Assembly: GCA_001414485.1 (NCBI GenBank) | Contig: LLEY01000006.1 | Coordinates: 496,001-560,000 of the forward strand | Direction: 5' to 3' | DNA: 64,000 nucleotides | Origin: Calycina herbarum | Taxonomy: Eukaryota; Ascomycota; Leotiomycetes; Helotiales; Pezizellaceae | Shown here: positions 46,403-57,847 of the stretch, in pieces | Numbering within the stretch: position 1 is the first letter of the stretch | Layout: each line of letters opens with the position of its first letter | Notes under the pieces: generated by a model | Seen by the model: the letters and a program-made list of their open reading frames with translations, nothing else | Database searches by the model: none | Told to the model about the DNA's origin: nothing | Position numbers and translations under genes: made by a program

Positions 46403-48062
46403 GAAAACAATAATAAATTTCCTTTTCAAAGTCAAAGCACTTTTATTTGCTCAGATGACGTTTTTTTGTAAAATACTTGATTTTTCCTTCGTCGTTGCGT
46501 TCAAAAATATGGGCCATCCACGCTTGTAGAGTGCCTTCCTTGTAAGGTACCCTGAAATTTGGGCGAGCGACAGTGTTTTTAGAGGACACTCCCTATATTT
46601 TAGGGGCTTGTCTTCTTCCTATAGGCCCTCTCAACCCTCGCAGCACAGGCTACCAAGCCTGAATCCCCCATGCTAAGCGGCGGTGGTGCCTGGAACATTT
46701 CTTTCTACCTCTACGTAAACTTAAGCGAGCGCAAAAGGGGGTTCGCATTCACTTAGTTGCAGACACACTACTATAATACCTACCCTCAATTCCTTTCTTT
46801 CAGGAATAGAACACCCCATTTACAAGGATTTGTTTGGCCAGGTCGGAGGACTTAAAATCGACCAGAATTTCGTTTTCAGCCCCTACTTGCCTCAAGCAGT
46901 GCCCGGCCATTACCTATGATCACGCTATGTTTTCAATATTCTTAGGTCTTCTAGAACGTGAATAATCCCAACTTTGAAGATCTAAGTTTAAGAGAGCTTT
47001 ACTTTTGAGAATTGGAGTTCACCTAGAAATAGAGTTGCCTAGAATGCTAAGAAAACAAAACTTGATATATTCCTCACTGGTATCCTCAATTCTCATTGCT
47101 GTAGCAATCTTCAAATTCAACTCGTAAGATTCTGGTCTTGATTCTTCCCAACCTGCTTGAAAAATTTCTTAAGCAATATTAGTCTCACAAATATAAGTTA
47201 GTATTAGATTTACTTATTTTTTAGTAAAGTAAGTATCAGATTTACTTACAGTAAGCACCATTCTTTATTTCTGATGACCTCCCTGTAGTTCAGGGCCCGG
47301 CTGCCCTACTTTGTTCAGGGTGTCAGCGCCACTTTACAGGGCATTATAGCGCACTGCCTTGTCTATACTTCTGACCGCGATGTCTTCATGCTTTTTCTTG
47401 TTTTCAAATACCTAGAAAAAGCGATGTATAAACTGACCATACATCGTTTCTGTCAAAAAAGTATATATATATCGTCGCTGATGAAATTCTCACAAAAGGG
47501 TGCAGGCACTCGTGGTAGGTCAATTTCTCGACCACCACGAGTATTTGAGGAGTGGGAGCGGGAATATAAAAGCAATGGTTTACTCCGCTTTGCTCTAAAG
47601 TTTTTAGATCATGCTCTCAATGATGGTTGAACTCTGGTGGGCTGTGTTTAATTTATTGCCATATCGATTCGCTTTACTGGCCCAATATATTTGTCTCTTC
47701 CATATTAAAATGGCTGGAATGAACCGCACATATTGTGTGTAACAAAACACTTCAATGCCCTATAAAGTGACCCACGTTCTCGCTGGGTGGCCCGAGGATT
47801 GATTCTCAAAAAAATCGCCCTACAGTATACCATTAACATGAGGGGGGGTGCGGAACAAGGACTGAGATATTCGAAGGGATTATTGATGATGCAAGGGGCC
47901 ATTCAAATAGAAAATTTATCATCCGCGACAATAAACCAATAAGCTTCGACCCATGCAGTGCGTAGCACTAACCGACGTTTTTCTATACTATTACTAACGA
48001 AATTTATCCTAGATAATGCACAGAATTAAGCCGCAAAAATAGGATAACTGCCGACGTTGTGC
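46403..48062. other. Gene-poor stretch with repeat relics
   Basis: No complete gene. An 80-codon + ORF at 47388-47630 has a plausible protein-like end (PPRVFEEWEREYKSNGLLRFALK) and may be a transposon or gene fragment. Near 47500-47540 is a hairpin of CTCGTGGT and ACCACGAG. AT-rich inverted segments around 47200-47260 look like old repeat. Confidence 0.4.
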
Positions 48063-48846
48063 GCGTTAGATTCTTTTTTTGAGATCGGCTATCGTTCATG
48101 CAAGGACTGTATTGTCACTGATTGGGCAAGTAGAGGATTCAACTACAACTGAACGGCGATTGAAATATTCAAACTTGAATCTTGGCTTCAATACTGTGCT
48201 TCAACAACCGCCCCGGACTCTCTGGAGAGAGCAGAGGTTTCTGCTCAGGTTTCTATCGTATTATTACTTTCCGGATTCGAAACCGCTCTGTCCACCAAAG
48301 CATCTACAGCAAAAACCTACTTGAATATGCCGGCGACGACATCCCAAAGGCCTACTATCGGTGGTATATTGATGATACGTAGGTACCAGAGTATCTCACG
48401 CACTTGGATTTTTTTTCTAATTGTACCGTTACAGCAACGTCCGGTTCACAACCAAGCGCAGACCCTGCAAGCACTAACCCAAAACGTACCCAATGGACTA
48501 TAACTGGCACTGGTGTTGTTCTTGGCATAGTGGTTTTAGCTATCATCTCCGCTGTCGGAGTTTTTGTTAAGAGGAGAAGAAGAAAACAACAGCTCAAGAA
48601 AAATCCGGCGCTCGAGGAACCCAAAGGCGAAACCAAGTTGAACACAAGCCACAACTTCTTTCTGAGCTTCATGAGATTTGAGTTACCACTTAGTCTACGC
48701 CAAATTCCTGAGCTTTTAGGGCTTCAAAACCGATGCCCGAACTGCCAGTCCAGGAAAAAGCAGAGCTTACTGCAGAGAGATCTGCTTTAGAAGTCCCTGC
48801 CGTGGGGTTGGAGTTGCCGGTGAAAATGACCTCCGCTATGGTGTAG
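48063..48846 (+). pseudogene. Third, decayed member of the CxxC single-pass membrane protein family
   Basis: Related to the genes at 33.2 and 35.5 kb. Read from about 48063, the ectodomain shows SCKDCIVTDWASRG and then WLQYCAS, the same CxxC...YC spacing as its relatives (about 27 residues), but an in-frame TGA lies between them at 48150-48152. A 74-nt GT-AG intron (48361-48434) leads to a Ser/Pro/Thr linker, a span (WTITGTGVVLGIVVLAIISA), a basic stop-transfer block and a tail starting MRFELPLSLRQIPELLG, which matches MRFELGASLRRVPELFG of the 33.2 kb protein. Just after that (about 48722-48735) the frame shifts: the E-L tail continues in another frame (MPELPVQEKAELTAERS, then LEVPAVGLELP) to a stop at 48844. 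One stop plus one frameshift make this a pseudogene. Confidence 0.7.
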
Positions 48847-49592
48847 TCTCTTCATCGTCTTGTAAGCCATATAGCCGCTTGGTATAGGATAGTTGGAAGT
48901 CAGCTAAGGGCCTCTTCAGGAACCTTCGTAGTACAAGTCAAGTCACGAGGAGTACAAGTCACATCACGAGGAGGCAGTGCAATGCATAGGTGTGAATTCG
49001 CTTAATTCTCCAGTCCACTCCTGCTATTAGTCGCCCCCCCATGGTAAAGAATCGCACACGAGGACTAAAAACACGGTATGACCCTCAAATTCTACATGCA
49101 CACATGTTTTTCTTGAGGTCTTTAGGTTGTGGAAGGAATGTTGAGGTTTTGGCTCACTGCCTCTCGCTCAAATGTTTGGTTCATGTCCTCAGGTGGTTCC
49201 AACTCACACATCCGGGGTATGGAAAGGAGAACAAAGACAAAAGAATACAAGTTGACCACCAAGAGGAATTGAGGATTAACAATCACATTATTCTATTTCT
49301 TATGAACGCTATGAATTTTCTATGCCCAAATAATATCCAAGTTATGCAATACCCAAGCCCTTTTCCTATCCAAAAATGCCAATGTGAAACACCACCAATG
49401 CAATTTTTCATCCCCCCTCCGTCTCGACTTCTTTCCAATCATCTAAATGTCCAACTCCTCAGAGCCCAGGCGATCACCCTGAGGCAAACTTACTAGCCTT
49501 CCTCAATTTCGCACCATAAAGCCACTACAATCATGGAAATTAGCATTCATCTCACATATTATCCCTTCCCACCCCCTCCCCCCTCAGTCCCC
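48847..49592. other. Gene-free spacer
   Basis: An uninterrupted + ORF of 151 codons at 49041-49496 has no recognisable domain and biased composition; I do not support it as a gene. Otherwise this is the 3' flank of the MFS exporter. Confidence 0.4.
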
Positions 49593-51555
49593 TTAAAAAT
49601 AAAGCAAAACAAACCCTACCAACAAAATAGGAGCGGGCCCTCCAATTCCAATAGCCACAAATCCCAAAAGACTATTCCCCCATCCATACCCTAGTTTCTC
49701 ATACATAGTCGGTGCAAAAAGCGGAAATACGAAAGCAGCCAGACAACGTAGTACGGAAGAAGCAGCAACGGCGGAAGCAGAGTATGTAGGATAGGCGTCG
49801 ACGATGTAAGTTATTAGGGCGTTAAATCCTATCATTATTCCGGTTGCTAAGAGGAGAGCCCCTAGGGAAGGGAATATCCACTGAGGAGGCATCAATGAAG
49901 CTCCGGGGTAAGTTGGGGGGTGCGGAGAAACTAACATGAGTTTTATATTCTGCAGTCCAGCCATAAAGAAAGAGTCCGATGGGTAAGATAATGGCGGTGG
50001 GTATCATAAGAGGAGCTCTAAATTCTGGCAATCCAATCCCGCCATTTCTTACTTTCAAGTAGCGATATAATTTATCCTGGCAGAAGCTCGAAATCTATGA
50101 ATCGTCAGCTTCCTTCCCAAAACATCTCGTCCGCAAAACGAGGCAAAAGGAAATAGCATACCTGGATCCCAGCACAATATCCAATACCTAGTGAGATGTA
50201 ATTCAAACTAGCAATACTAGTCTTCTCCTTATACTGCTCACTCCACAACTTCGGAAAGCTGACAAGTACAATATACATCAGCCCATAAAGAAAAGCTTGA
50301 TACAAACCCAGAACGAAAATAATGATTTGGGTGGTCATCAATTTCATAGGTCTGATAATTGCCTCCTTCATCTCGCCACTAAAAGTTGCATTGGGTTTCT
50401 CGTATTTCGTTCTGAGATCAAAATTCCCCGTGGATTTGGCAATCGCAAGTTTCTTCCGAATTAAAAGAACAGGGGGATAAGTCTCTTCAAGAAGGAAAGT
50501 ACCCAGGATAAGAATCGGGAAATCGAGGATGGTAGTTCCCCAAAATGCCCATCTCCAGGTGGTGTATTGTGTAATGAACCCACCAACTAAAAGTACAGCA
50601 TTAGCAGCGTTCTGCAAATAATTTATGAGGCAGATATACTAATAGGTCCAATAGCAGGTCCCAAAATTGGGAAGAAACTATAAATACTAACTGCCAACCC
50701 CCTCTCATCAGCCGAAAACAAATCTGCCAAGACCCCACTCCCCAAAGCCAAAGGAGCACTCCCTCCCAGTCCTGCAAGCAATCGAAAAGTTATAAGTTGT
50801 GCCTTCGTCCTTGCAAACCCACATGCGCAATTAAATATTATGAATAACAAATTGGAACCTTGAAGAACTCTTGCGCGGCCATATATTTCCGAGAGAGGAG
50901 CGCAGAGGAGGGGTCCGAATGCGAAACCTAGGACGAAGATAGAGAGGCAGAGGGACTCTTCGCTGGGGTTGGTGATTGAGAGGTCGGTACCGATTTTGTG
51001 GAGGGAGGGGGCGAGGATGGAAGATGCGACTGGGGACATAAAAGTAAATGCTGAGACTGGGACTTTGTTAGTCTGAATTTGCGGCTTGAGGAGGGGGAAT
51101 ATACCAAGTGCAATTGCCCACCATTTTCTTCTTCTGGTCCAATTTTGGGGGTCTGCTGGATCGTGTTCGCCGTCCCAGTCGACAGTATCTAGGTTTTCAA
51201 CTTCAGTGATTGAAGATCTAGGTCGCGAGAGATAATCTTCCTGGTTCGTTATAATGACCTCTTTGGATTGGTCAACATCCGAGCCCTTCTCGATATCTTC
51301 TCCGCTAGATGAATAGTTTGGTAATATTTGGTCTCGGTTCGTAGAAGTTCTTTGGCAATGAGGCTGATCGGGGTTTAAACTCATAACTGCATCTGGGATT
51401 GTGATGGCCTCGAGAACCTCTGGTTGCTGATTTCGAGAAGCCAGTCGTGACAACGCCATGGGAGACGAGACATTCTCAAGGTCTGAAGACTTTTCGTCGG
51501 GAATTCCCATCTTCGAAAGAATAAATGAATAATGACGGTCAATGAAAGCAACCAT
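49593..51555 (-). CDS. MFS multidrug exporter, DHA1 family
   Basis: Proton antiporter of the fungal 12-span drug:H+ group, plasma membrane. Exons 51555-51105, 51056-50640, 50586-50162, 50094-49936 and 49880-49593 join to 579 residues. The first 48-nt intron is in frame with no stop, so unspliced reading would hide it. A long acidic N-terminus (residues 1-135) ends DWDGEHDPADPQNW, the usual cytosolic lead-in of this family. Other marks: FAFGPLLCAPLSEIYGRARV (motif A region), FRLLAGLGGSAPLALGSGVLAD, FPILGPAIGPIIGGFITQ (motif C-like, rebuilt across the second intron), WRWAF and a C-terminal NALITYIVDAYP. Translation could also start 15 codons later, at 51510. Substrate unknown; it lies between the two flavin monooxygenase genes. 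Confidence 0.87.
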
Positions 51556-52258
51556 GAGGATTTAGAAATGGTTATTGGGTAGACAAATAATACTCTACAT
51601 CCATTCTTGAAATTGAGAACAGGGCTCGGGACGGCAATGCTGCCAAATCGTATGAGGAAAGAACGACCAACTGCTGCGCAGACTACTGCCGCACAGTTGA
51701 AGGAAAGAGAGGCTACCCGAAATCGAAAGAGATTTTCTCAATCCCGACGCAGACGTACTTACAAATTGTTGTGCTAGAATCAATCAAAAGACGGTAAAGA
51801 AAAAAATTGGGACCTGGGTCGAGTTCATCGGGAAGTGCTGCCGATGATTCTCATCGTGCATCCGCGCAGGGCAAGAAGGACCCCTCATCCAGGGGAGCCG
51901 AGAGCATGTACCGAGGCCTCCATGATGAAGGTACCGCTGCTAAGGACTCCGTTGGAGTCTGAAGGCATTCTATCCATTCTGCATTGTTGATGATGTCGGC
52001 ATGGAGAAGATGGGTCCGTGACCTTTATCGGAATTCGGAGTTATACAGCTCGCCCTCACAATTGATAGGTAACCTACCAATAGCCCCAAAAATCATAGTT
52101 ACGTAAATTTGATAAAGTCTACGTCTGGGTTTTGTCATTTTAAAAGCTCTAATATAAATATACACAATTATGAAATTCGTAAACACATCCTAGATGCGCT
52201 GTCTGTCCGTCATGAGCCTGCCATCTAAGCCTCTAGCTAACTAAACAAATAGTCAAGT
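51556..52258. other. Promoter side of the MFS exporter
   Basis: No gene is supported. At about 52065-52086 is a copy of the TAGGTAACCTAC-plus-AATAGCCCC motif also present at the start of the window. Confidence 0.4.
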
Positions 52259-53508
52259 TTATGTGGAAATACCCTGCAAGTTGCAGTTCTCCTGGATGGT
52301 TCTGCCAGGAAAGGTAGCACTATCGAAAGTGCAAACATTCAAGTTGAAGATACAACTATCATCCTTGGCATCAAGAGGCAAAATATCAGGAGTATACAAT
52401 TGCACTCCATGCTTATCGAAGCAGTTTGAGGGACCTTCCTGGATGATCTTCCCCGCGATTCCATATTTTTCACCCATCTTGATGAGAATATCAGGTCGTG
52501 TTTCGTCACCGATTCGCAAAACGCAGTTACCGTCGTAAGTACCGTCAACTTTGTTTCTGTAGATGAAGGCCTTTTGTGCTTGGAGTGCAAGAGCCATGGC
52601 TCGTAGCTTCATGTTGGTTGAGATTTTTGCCTGCATGTCTGCTTGTGTGAAGTTCTGGGCAACGCCTAAGAATTGGCCCCCAGTCAAAAGAGAATTAATT
52701 CCCTTGTCCTTGTCGTCAATTTTAGCGTCAAGGGTGTTTTGAAGAGACGTTGAGATAGCAGATTGGTAGTCTTTGGCTGCAGCAGCAAGACTCACGCCGA
52801 CCTCACTCCATTTGACGAATAGATCTGGTGCAGCAGGGGGAGTCATTCTTGAGGTAAGAAGACCGGTAACGCCAGTAGCGATCGAGCTTACTTTGGCCAA
52901 AGACCCGGTAAAAGGGACGACGCTTAAGCCAAAGGTTACAATGGCATTTAACTCTTTGAGAGGCGTGACATTGTCGGCAGGTTTTGGCCAGAAATCCTTG
53001 ATCACCTCAGGCATTTCAAGGGCCATGATGCTTGTTGCAAACCCGACTGCCGTACTCAGGGAGTTCATATATGAGTTATAGTTCTGGATCGCAACTAGAC
53101 CATACCTACAGTATACTTGGTTAGCTGGGTGTCTTTGTGATAGAATGTGAGGGTGTATGCTTACCATGCAGGAAGGGTAACAGGGAGACAAGGTTGGCCG
53201 GCGTTACAGAAACTATCAAGCCCACTACATTCATTAGCTTATTGACTTGGCATTTTCGTTTCATCGTGGACTTACCAGAAAAAGTTGGGTGCCCCTAGCG
53301 ATGAAGCCAAGCCCTGCACATTGTTTGTGGAAATATTCTTTGCAGCACTCGCGAGAACATCATCGACTTTGTTCTTCGTCCATGTAGCGGCGACCAAGTC
53401 CTCGGAAGGACAAGAATCGGCACCTGTGCCAGTGCCTTGAGGCATGGCAATTGGGCTTGCGGCTGCCAATTGGAGCGTGGCGAGGAGGATGGTTGCTTTG
53501 AAATGCAT
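52259..53508 (-). CDS. Secreted protein of unknown function, 379 residues
   Basis: Exons 53508-53276, 53224-53165 and 53105-52259 join to 379 residues. A signal peptide (MHFKATILLATLQLAAAS) is followed by a short Gly/Thr-rich linker. The mature part has a Cys-bearing stretch (FCGLDSFCNAGQPC), a long region of amphipathic helices with Gly/Ala-rich hydrophobic segments (FGLSVVPFTGSLAKVSSIATG) and a C-terminal Cys-rich part (GNCVLRI, NCFDK, SCIFNLNVC, NCNLQ). Such proteins are common in fungal secretomes but I cannot name a function. The two hydrophobic stretches could be membrane-active. The start at 53508 is chosen for the signal peptide; an upstream in-frame Met at 53610 would hide it. Confidence 0.75.
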
Positions 53509-54987
53509 GGTGGCGGGTTCGGCTGGATTCCGCTGGTGGTAGTGGTCAAAAAGACGAAATGAGAGGCAAAAACTTGAATCGATCAATTTGGAATGTAAAG
53601 ATTGAATCAATCAATGAAATTGTTGAATACAAGGAAAAGTAAGAGATATGAAAAGTAAAAGAGAGACTGAATGAATGTAAGGCCGGTGGGGCTGGTGAGG
53701 AAAGAAGAGAATTGAGGGGGTGAGAACGTCCTTTTTATCTCAGTTCATTATTCCTAGTTATAAAAAAAATCCATTTCTGTTAGAGCATGAAGATCCCGCT
53801 TCTATGATGTTCATGTTTATCTGGCTTGGTGTATGCTATTTCCATGACAGTTTTACACATATGAGATATAAATGAGCTTGGCAAGGAAGTATGAGTGGGG
53901 CGGCAAACGGGGAGAGTTGTAAATCCGAGAGATGTAAACGAGAACGAGAAATATTTCAACGATGCTTTTCAGAATTTGATAGACATCAAAAAGTCCATTG
54001 ACACTTGCAATGTGCTGATCTTGTTCTTGATTCTTGTTATATCAAATTATCAATGAATACACACTCATCGACGAAGGCTCTTCCTTCTAGGCTCATGACA
54101 TTAGTAGGCAAACAACTTGACAACGTGAATTCGGCATCATGCCAGTGGGAGATGTGATTCATTGCCAATGGTAGGCAGAACTCGGCCGGACTAATGTGTG
54201 GTTGTTTGTAGAATATAGACGCCAAGCCCAAAGAAGGGCGGTGCTGGGCTTGACACAAAAATTTAACTTTGGGGGAGCAGCTTTTTATAGAGATACAGGG
54301 AGTTATGTGGGGGGAAGATGTCAAAATAGAGTTTGGACGAGGCGAACCGAAAGGGATGAAACCATGATAGGAATGCCAACCCTGCTTGGTCGTATGCGAT
54401 CTCAGTTCTTTAATGTGCAAATACGAAGATCATGGAGAAGCCCTGCTTGAAAATGTGACGTAGCTGAGGGATGTTCGTGGTTTGTAAGTCTTCACAATCG
54501 CGTGGAAGAATTGGGCGGGTTGGGGCTGAAGAAGTCGTGGACTTGGCACCGACCACGTGGTTTGACATCACCTAATATTCCCAAGTAGGTGCTTTTTGTC
54601 TAAAGAAACTTTTGTCGTTTGGTATTAATCTAATTTATTCATGCTGGTATCTTTCTTGTTCATAAGAGATGATAAAGTTCGCATTTCGCATCTCTAAGCG
54701 ATATCTACTCGAGCAATTGTATTGAAATGATGGTACAAGATCTTGGACCATGATGAATTGCGATAATTGTAGTCTTGTTGTGAATTTGAAAATACGGGTT
54801 GAATCCTGCTAGGTAACTGCAGCTGAAAGAGCTAAAATATGTAGCATTTCTAAGTTCCATTTGAGTCTCGGATACAAGGCTCCTAAAATACCAAGGAGTA
54901 ACAATTAGAAATGGACTCTTAATTACTTACACAACTGACAACACCAGCTAACGTCACGACACTTTCTTTGCCTCAACTAATATACCC
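53509..54987. other. Gene-free stretch of about 1.5 kb
   Basis: Promoter of the secreted protein gene at one end and the 3' flank of the second monooxygenase at the other. A 127-codon minus ORF (54037-54420) overlaps a smaller + ORF, and neither has features of a gene. Confidence 0.4.
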
Positions 54988-56903
54988 TCAAGCTTTCTCC
55001 TCTTTGGGTTTGGACAGCCTCAAAATACTCCCAACTCTCGAAACCAAGCTATTTCTTACACTCGTCTCGGCAGGTTTGGCCTCAGTCTTCGTGCTCACGG
55101 GAGTACTCTCGGCAACAGTTACCTCCTTCTTCTTCGCGGGCTCGGCCTCAACGACCGGTTCTACGGCCTCATCAGCCACAACAACCTTGTTATTATTTGG
55201 TCCATTCAGCTCTATCTTGACACCCGGATGTTCCTTGGGAAGATGTGGCTGCCCAGGAAGACCTTGAAGATTTTCTCTCGCGGTTCCACCAGGGACTGGG
55301 TAATCATCCCAGTAAATCCCTCTTTTTTGAAGCTCTGGAATCAACAGCTCAACAATATCCTCGAAACTCTCTGGGTTTGAAACATCTGTCTCTCGTTAGC
55401 TTGCTCTAAAACTCAAAACCCAAAAGTCTCGCGTAATTCTTAGAAAAAGGGGGGACTCACAATTCAAATTAAACCCATCGATATCCCCCTCCCTCCACCA
55501 CTCCTCAAAGAAATCAGCAACCATCTCCGCCGTACCAACGGGTCTCGGTCCACTCCCACCAAGCGCAAACATCTCCGCCACAACCCTAGGAGTAAAAACC
55601 TTCTCCGTCCCAATCAACTTAATATTATCAATCACCCCCTGAATCGTATTCTCATGATGTTTCCCCTCAAAATCAAACTCCTCATCCACCTCATACATAC
55701 TCAAATCCACATTCGTGAACCCGCAAAACCTTGCAAGTCCCCCATTAACACTAACTCTCTCCTTCGCAGCTGCAAGTTTAGCCTCCGCCTCCTCTTTAGT
55801 TTTTCCTAAAATTGGCATAATACCAAGGAAAAACTTGATGGAGGAAGGGTCGCGACCTTCAGAGGCGGCTTTGGCGCGGACAGCGGTGGTGTATTTTTTT
55901 GTCGAGGCGATGGTGGGGTTGGCGCAGAAGATGGCTTCTGCGTGTTTCCCGCCGAATTCTATGCCGGCTTTTGAGGAGCCTGCTTGGAAGAGGAGCGGGG
56001 TGCGTTGGGGCGAGGGATGGGTTTGGTGGAAGGCGTGCATTTTGTGATATTTGCCGTCGTAGTTTACCTTGTGGATTTTGCTGGGGTCATAGGCCATTTC
56101 TGGATTCTCTTGCCAGACTTGGGCACCGTCTTCCCAAGATTTCTCCCAGAGTCTGAGAGGTGGGTTAGTTGGACAAAAGAGAGGGAACGAGACGAGGTAA
56201 GGTGAACTAGAAGGGTTGGACTTACTGATATACAATGTCCATGTATTCTTCTGCTGCCGTGTAGCGTTCATCGTGAGCCATGACTTCATCTTGACCCATT
56301 GCTTGAGCTGCGGAGTTACTGTGACTTGTCACGATGTTCCAACCTACTCGACCATTGGTCAAGTGATCAAGCGAGGAATAGGTTCGAGCCAAGATATAAG
56401 GTGCTATTAAAATTAGTGCACACTTCATCAACCTCCTAGGTAGGCTCGCTTACGGATATATGATGTGCTTGCAGTAATTCCAAATGATACAGATTCAGTG
56501 ACTGCAGCCATGGCAGAGATAGTCATCAGAGGGTCGAGTTTTCCAATATGAGAACCACCCTACTTCCAATCAGCCTATATTTGACAAAGTTTTCGGATTC
56601 GAGAGAGGAAATTACCTTGTATGAAGCATCAGCTGAGCCGCCATAAATATTATGTCCAGCATAGCTGTCTGCGATGAAAATAGAGGTGATTTTCCCCTTC
56701 TCGGCTAGCTTCGCAAGCCAAAGCCAGTACTCCAATCTGTCTTTTGTTTTTGAATTATCGGTAGGTGACCTATGGAGTTATTAACATCAACGCCTCCCAA
56801 AATAGATAACTTGAACTCACTTCCACTGTCCAATCGCAGTGTGACTTCCAGTGCAAGCTGCGTCGAAGAAGTTCAATTGCATTTTTTTCTTTGAGTCCGC
56901 CAT
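54988..56903 (-). CDS. Second FMNH2-dependent monooxygenase, paralogue of the 44-46 kb gene
   Basis: Same family and exon logic as the gene at 44.4 kb. Exons 56903-56821, 56769-56616, 56559-56454, 56403-56226, 56152-55461 and 55385-54988 join to 536 residues. It has two introns more than its paralogue; the shared introns fall at the same codons (after GxWK, after the Tyr before LWE, and before VSNPES). Landmarks: MQLNFFDAAC, WLAKLAEKGKITSIFIAD, LDPLMTISAMAAVT, LDHLTNGRVGWNIVTSHS, AHDERYTAAEEYMD, RTPLLFQAGSSKAG and RPVGTAEMVADFFEEW. The C-terminal extension is shorter than in the paralogue and ends basic (SILRLSKPKEEKA). The two copies are clearly diverged, so the duplication is not recent. 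Substrate unknown. Confidence 0.87.
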
Positions 56904-57847
56904 CTTGACCTTCTTGATTGTAGTTTTTTAGTATGGAAAAGGAATGGAATCAAATGAACCTATTTCGAAATACCATCTCTTGTATATCACATTTTACCGC
57001 CACTTTTGTTGTTACTCTAGAAGTCGCTATCTCACCATACGATCGGTACATCGCATCCGGGGCGGCATGCTAACCCGATGATGTCCCGTCCCATTTCGAA
57101 AGAGAATGGGATGGCTACCTCGGTTATAGAAATAGAAACAATTATCTCCATATATGATATGACCTAGAAAGTGATATATATAGACAAGGTAGTTCCGAAA
57201 TCTCGTCGATGCAAAAATGGCGTTCGTGGTTGTGTTACCATATCCCGAGGTAAAAAGGAGAACTAAACATCCTCGCGATGGACAATAAAAGGGGCTGTAA
57301 ATACGGACTCCATCTCGTTGTTCCAACTATGAGCCCAGACGATTTAGAACAATGAAGGTCAATTGTTCCAAATATCTAGGTTAACAAGGTGATTACCTAA
57401 ATTCTCCAAGCAAGGTGGAACAACGAGAGCTATCTCGTACACGTCCAGAATACCTACAGGTACTTACTGCCACTTTTACTGTCCGCCGCAACCGAGTGAG
57501 ACGAGACTGAAGGAAAAGTACCGTGAAAAATAAGAAATCCCGAAATTAAGGGTTTAATTAGATGACTGCAGCATAACACGAAGAAACCATTCCCATTCGC
57601 GGGTACGCTCTCACCCACTTAGGCTAAAGCCTCATACTCCAAAAGAAAATATAAAAACGCCACACCCGAAAAGACTGAAACCCCTAAAGCAAATGAGACA
57701 ACGCCAAACCAATGACCACAGAAGTCGCAACGTTCAAAGCTCCAAACCCATAATTTCTATTATCATTAAGATCCTTGAATATCATCAAAAATTCCCCTCC
57801 CATCCAAAGTTCCCAACTCCAAATCTCCCCCTATGTTTGTTCCCAGA
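56904..57847. other. Gene-free spacer
   Basis: Promoter region of the second monooxygenase and the 3' flank of the surface protein gene. Short ORFs only; nothing recognised. Confidence 0.4.

Noticed and set aside
45943..46410. 155-codon minus ORF over the monooxygenase tail
   Set aside because: A Ser/Thr/Gly-rich shadow of the Pro/Val/Glu-rich coding strand.
38157..56903. Classic secondary-metabolite gene cluster
   Set aside because: No polyketide synthase, peptide synthetase, terpene cyclase or prenyltransferase is present in the window.
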